The notes under the pieces are model-generated. The model was not told where the DNA came from and did not search any database. It saw only the letters and a program-made list of their open reading frames with translations. Below, one piece after another: positions 6,746 through 9,100 of a DNA stretch of 9,100 nucleotides (position 1 is the stretch's first letter; every line of letters begins with the position of its first letter). The stretch spans positions 1 through 9,100 of the forward strand of contig CAKUHJ010000079.1 in NCBI GenBank assembly GCA_934655935.1, written 5' to 3'. The position numbers and the translations under genes are program-made. The stretch is from an uncultured Oscillospiraceae bacterium (GTDB taxonomy: Bacteria; Bacillota; Clostridia; Oscillospirales; Oscillospiraceae).

Positions 6746-8989
6746 ATGAAAAGAATGACCGATCGAATCAACAAGCTCCGGGAGCTTTTTTTCGCCAACG
6801 CCCACAAGAGCTACCGGGTCGAAAATCTCGGCCTGAGTATTCTCAATGAGCAGACCGAGAAGCTGCCCTTCGGAATCCGGAAGGCCATGGCCTTTGCCCT
6901 GGCCACGGAGCGAATGCCGCTGTTTTTGCTGGAGGGCGACCTGATCTGCGGCGGAAAGACCGTCTACAAGCTGCCCGAGTATATCACGCAGGACGAAATC
7001 AGATGGGGAAACCACAACTTTGAATGCGGCGGCTACAACAATCTCTTCGACAACGCGTTCAATCTCGGCCAGGACGAGCGGGGCTTCGGCGTCAACAACT
7101 CCTCCATCCCGGCCTATTACAAGCTGATTCCCATGGGCCTGCCGGCGCTGGTTGCCGAGGTTGAGCAGCGCAAGGCCGCCGCGCAGGACCCGGAGCAGCA
7201 GACCTATTATGAATCCGTGCTCATTGCGCAGCGCGCCGCAATCCGGGCCATGGGCCGCTACGAGGCCTTCTGCCTGCAGCAGAAGCAGGCCTGCGAGGAC
7301 CCCGCGCGCCGGCAGGAGCTGCAGACCATGGCAGATAACCTTGCCCAGCTGCAGAAGGGCGCGCCGCAGACCTACTGGCAGGCCCTGCAGCTGATGTACT
7401 TCATTCAGTTCCTGGTCTGGGTGGAGGGCGGATATCTGGTTCCGCTCGGCCGCGTGGACATGATTCTGCAGCCGTTCATGGACCGGGATATCGAAGCGGG
7501 CGTTCTCACGAAGGACTTTGCCTTCGAGCTTCTGGAGGCGTTCTTCATGAAGCTCAACTACGAGATCGACCGCACGCACGGCGAGGACATCCGCATCAAC
7601 AGCGACACCGGCCAGTCCATTACCATCGGCGGCTGCGACCCGGAAACCGGCGAGCCGACCTACAACGAGCTGACCATGATGATCCTGGACGCCAAGTGCG
7701 ACATGCGCGTGACCGACCCGAAGGTGCATCTGCGCGTGAACGCGGGCATGCCCGAGGAAATCTGGCAGAAGGCCGCGTATCTCAACAGCCTCGGCATGGG
7801 CTTCCCGACCTATGAAAACGACGACATGATCATTCCGGCCATCCTGAAGCACCCGGAATACACGCTCGAGCATGCGCGGGACTATGCGGCCTCCGGCTGC
7901 TGGGAGGTGACAATCCAGGGCCGCGCGCTCAACCGGAACGTCGGCGGGGTGTGCGCGCTGCGCATGGTGGAGTGGGCGCTCAACAACGGAAAATTTGCCC
8001 TGGGGACCCCCGGCGCGGAAACGGCGACCGGCCTGATCGGCGACCGCTACGGCATTCCGACCGGCGAGCCGGAGTGGTTTGATACCTATCCCAAGTTCTT
8101 CAATGCGGTCAAGGTGCAGATGAAGCACCATATTGACATGGTTTCCAGTTATGTGAACCGGTCGATGCTCTCGCCCTCGCCGTTCTATTCCTCCTTGATG
8201 GAGGGCACGCTGGAGTCCGGACGGGACTTTGATACCAATGGCTGCACCTACAACGAGACGGATTTCCAGCTGGCGGCGCTGTCCAACGCGGCGGATGCGC
8301 TTTATGCCATCCGGAAGCTTGTCTATATTGACAAGCGCTACACGCTGCGCCAGTTCAATGAGATTCTTCTGAGCGACTGGGAGGGCCACGAGGACCTGCG
8401 CCAGGAGATTCTCAACACCTTCCCGAAGTTCGGCAACAACTGCGCGGAGGTTGACGCGATTGCAAACGAGCTCCTGCAGTATTACACCCAGGAGGTGGAC
8501 AAGCAGCGCAACGCCGCCGGCCAGACCTACCGCGCGAGAGTTGCCAGCGCGACTTCGTATGTCTACGGCTCCCGGATTCTGGGCGCGTCGGCCGACGGCC
8601 GGAAGGCCCGCCAGTTCTACGCGGACGACCTGTCCCCGATGCTGGGCGCCGACCACAACGGCCCCACAGCCATTGTCCTGTCCTGCGGAAATCTGGACTT
8701 CCGGAACTGCGCGGGCGGCGAGGTGCTGGATATGAAGTTCCACCCGTCTGCGCTCAGTACGCCGGAGGGCCGGGCAAAGTTCAGCGCGCTCCTCAAGACC
8801 TACTTCAAGCTCGGCGGCATGCAGACGCAGATCAACGTCCTGGACAACAAGGTGCTGCTGGACGCGCAGAAGCATCCGGAAAACTACCGGGATCTGATGG
8901 TCCGGATCTGGGGCTTCTCGGCCTACTTTGTCGCAATTGACAAGCACTGGCAGGATCACATCATCGCGCGTTCCACGCTCTCGTTCTGA
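6746..8989 (+). CDS. Glycyl radical enzyme, dehydratase/lyase/decarboxylase type (pyruvate formate-lyase superfamily)
   Basis: A 747-residue glycyl radical enzyme. A radical stored on a C-terminal Gly is passed to an active-site Cys, which starts cleavage of a C-C, C-O, C-N or C-S bond. Seen: the Cys motif Gly384-Cys385-Trp386-Glu387, the Cys-x-Glu form of dehydratases, C-N lyases and decarboxylases, rather than the Cys-Cys of pyruvate formate-lyase; upstream TIGGCDPETGEPTYNEL at about 293-309 and GMGFPTYENDDMIIPAIL at 350-367; and the glycyl loop RIWGFSAYF with Gly723, followed by WQDHIIARS. It is slightly shorter than many relatives. Trp beside both Cys385 and Gly723 looks unusual. I cannot assign the substrate. 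ATG 6746 lies only 3 bases after GGAG; the in-frame ATG at 6755 (MTDRINKLRE) lies 12 bases after it and begins more like homologues, so either may be used. No activating radical-SAM enzyme is in the window. Probably cytoplasmic and strictly anaerobic. Confidence 0.93.
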   Translation: MKRMTDRINKLRELFFANAHKSYRVENLGLSILNEQTEKLPFGIRKAMAFALATERMPLFLLEGDLICGGKTVYKLPEYITQDEIRWGNHNFECGGYNNLFDNAFNLGQDERGFGVNNSSIPAYYKLIPMGLPALVAEVEQRKAAAQDPEQQTYYESVLIAQRAAIRAMGRYEAFCLQQKQACEDPARRQELQTMADNLAQLQKGAPQTYWQALQLMYFIQFLVWVEGGYLVPLGRVDMILQPFMDRDIEAGVLTKDFAFELLEAFFMKLNYEIDRTHGEDIRINSDTGQSITIGGCDPETGEPTYNELTMMILDAKCDMRVTDPKVHLRVNAGMPEEIWQKAAYLNSLGMGFPTYENDDMIIPAILKHPEYTLEHARDYAASGCWEVTIQGRALNRNVGGVCALRMVEWALNNGKFALGTPGAETATGLIGDRYGIPTGEPEWFDTYPKFFNAVKVQMKHHIDMVSSYVNRSMLSPSPFYSSLMEGTLESGRDFDTNGCTYNETDFQLAALSNAADALYAIRKLVYIDKRYTLRQFNEILLSDWEGHEDLRQEILNTFPKFGNNCAEVDAIANELLQYYTQEVDKQRNAAGQTYRARVASATSYVYGSRILGASADGRKARQFYADDLSPMLGADHNGPTAIVLSCGNLDFRNCAGGEVLDMKFHPSALSTPEGRAKFSALLKTYFKLGGMQTQINVLDNKVLLDAQKHPENYRDLMVRIWGFSAYFVAIDKHWQDHIIARSTLSF

Positions 8990-8990
8990 G

Positions 8991-9004
8991 CTGGTTTTCA
9001 CCAG
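8991..9004 (+). repeat. Short hairpin directly after the glycyl radical gene stop codon
   Basis: CTGGT (8991-8995) and ACCAG (9000-9004) pair over five bases around a TTTC loop, beginning two bases after the TGA stop. It partly overlaps the larger stem that follows, so the two may be alternative folds. It is weak and may be chance. Confidence 0.3.
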
Positions 9005-9029
9005 GGGAGCTGCAGAAAGCAGTTCCCCT
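9003..9029 (+). terminator. Probable terminator-like hairpin after the glycyl radical gene
   Basis: AGGGGAGCTGC (9003-9013) and GCAGTTCCCCT (9019-9029) pair over 11 bases with one G-U, around an AGAAA loop, 13 bases after the stop codon. No T-run follows at once; a CGAAAA...TTTTCG stem with TCTTTT comes about 10 bases later. It is therefore an imperfect intrinsic terminator or a 3'-end stabiliser. It suggests that the glycyl radical gene is transcribed alone or with reduced read-through. Confidence 0.5.
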
Positions 9030-9038
9030 CAGCGTGTC

Positions 9039-9054
9039 GAAAAAGTCTTTTCGC
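9039..9054. repeat. Short inverted repeat, CGAAAA/TTTTCG
   Basis: CGAAAA and TTTTCG face each other around a 4-base AGTC loop in the non-coding tail. Together with the stems on either side it forms a run of three or four hairpins in about 110 bases, which resembles dispersed intergenic repeats in clostridial genomes; that comparison is from general knowledge and was not searched. Confidence 0.3.
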
Positions 9055-9065
9055 CCCGCTGAGCC

Positions 9066-9099
9066 CGGTTTTCTGAGCTTCAAAAGGTTCAGAAAACCG
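9066..9099. repeat. Perfect inverted repeat at the right edge
   Basis: CGGTTTTCTGA (9066-9076) and TCAGAAAACCG (9089-9099) pair perfectly over 11 bases around a 12-base loop. No gene is visible from 8990 to the end of the window. It may be a terminator for a gene entering from the right, or part of an intergenic repeat; the flanking sequence needed to decide is outside the window. Confidence 0.5.
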
Positions 9100-9100
9100 C

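Noticed and set aside
6695..9001. A 768-codon open frame on the - strand covering the whole radical enzyme gene
   Set aside because: It is a shadow of the GC-rich + strand gene. The + strand product has clear conserved motifs; the antisense product has none, is rich in Arg, His, Val and Gly, and has no ribosome site.

Overview
The window looks like the chromosome of a strictly anaerobic, fairly GC-rich Firmicute, probably a gut or sludge clostridium of the Oscillospiraceae/Ruminococcaceae kind. The reasons are a glycyl radical enzyme (oxygen-sensitive chemistry), strong AGGAGG-type ribosome binding sites, a lipobox signal on the solute-binding protein, GC-rich genes with markedly AT-rich promoter DNA, and consensus sigma-A promoters. 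The lineage is an inference; there is no rRNA or marker gene here.

The layout is divergent around an AT-rich control region at 6459-6745. To the right, on the + strand, one gene (6746-8989) encodes a 747-residue glycyl radical enzyme of the dehydratase/lyase/decarboxylase type. It has an active-site Gly-Cys-Trp-Glu motif and a C-terminal glycyl radical loop. To the left, on the - strand, one long apparent operon runs in this order: a cyclase-family (kynurenine-formamidase-like) protein, then a complete peptide/nickel-type ABC importer (binding lipoprotein, two permeases, two ATPases), then the first 25 or so codons of an unrecognised gene that runs off the left edge. Genes within the importer are tightly coupled: short gaps, ribosome sites overlapping stop codons, and an 11-base overlap of the two ATPase genes.

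Each direction has its own near-consensus promoter (TTGACA-17-TATATT rightward, TTGACA-17-TAAAAT leftward), with about 105 bp between the two -35 boxes. The leftward transcript begins with a small GC-stemmed hairpin. Two further hairpins mark the cyclase-oppA and oppA-oppB junctions, and several inverted repeats follow the glycyl radical gene.

The inferred joint role is a catabolic island: the binding protein and importer bring in a small peptide-like, amide or otherwise polar compound, the cyclase-family protein opens or rearranges an amide, lactam or ring, and the glycyl radical enzyme cleaves a C-C, C-O, C-N or C-S bond. The substrate cannot be read from the sequence. Two points make the locus more than routine: the cyclase lacks most of the usual metal-binding residues of its family, and the glycyl radical enzyme has Trp next to both radical-bearing residues and no activating enzyme within the window.
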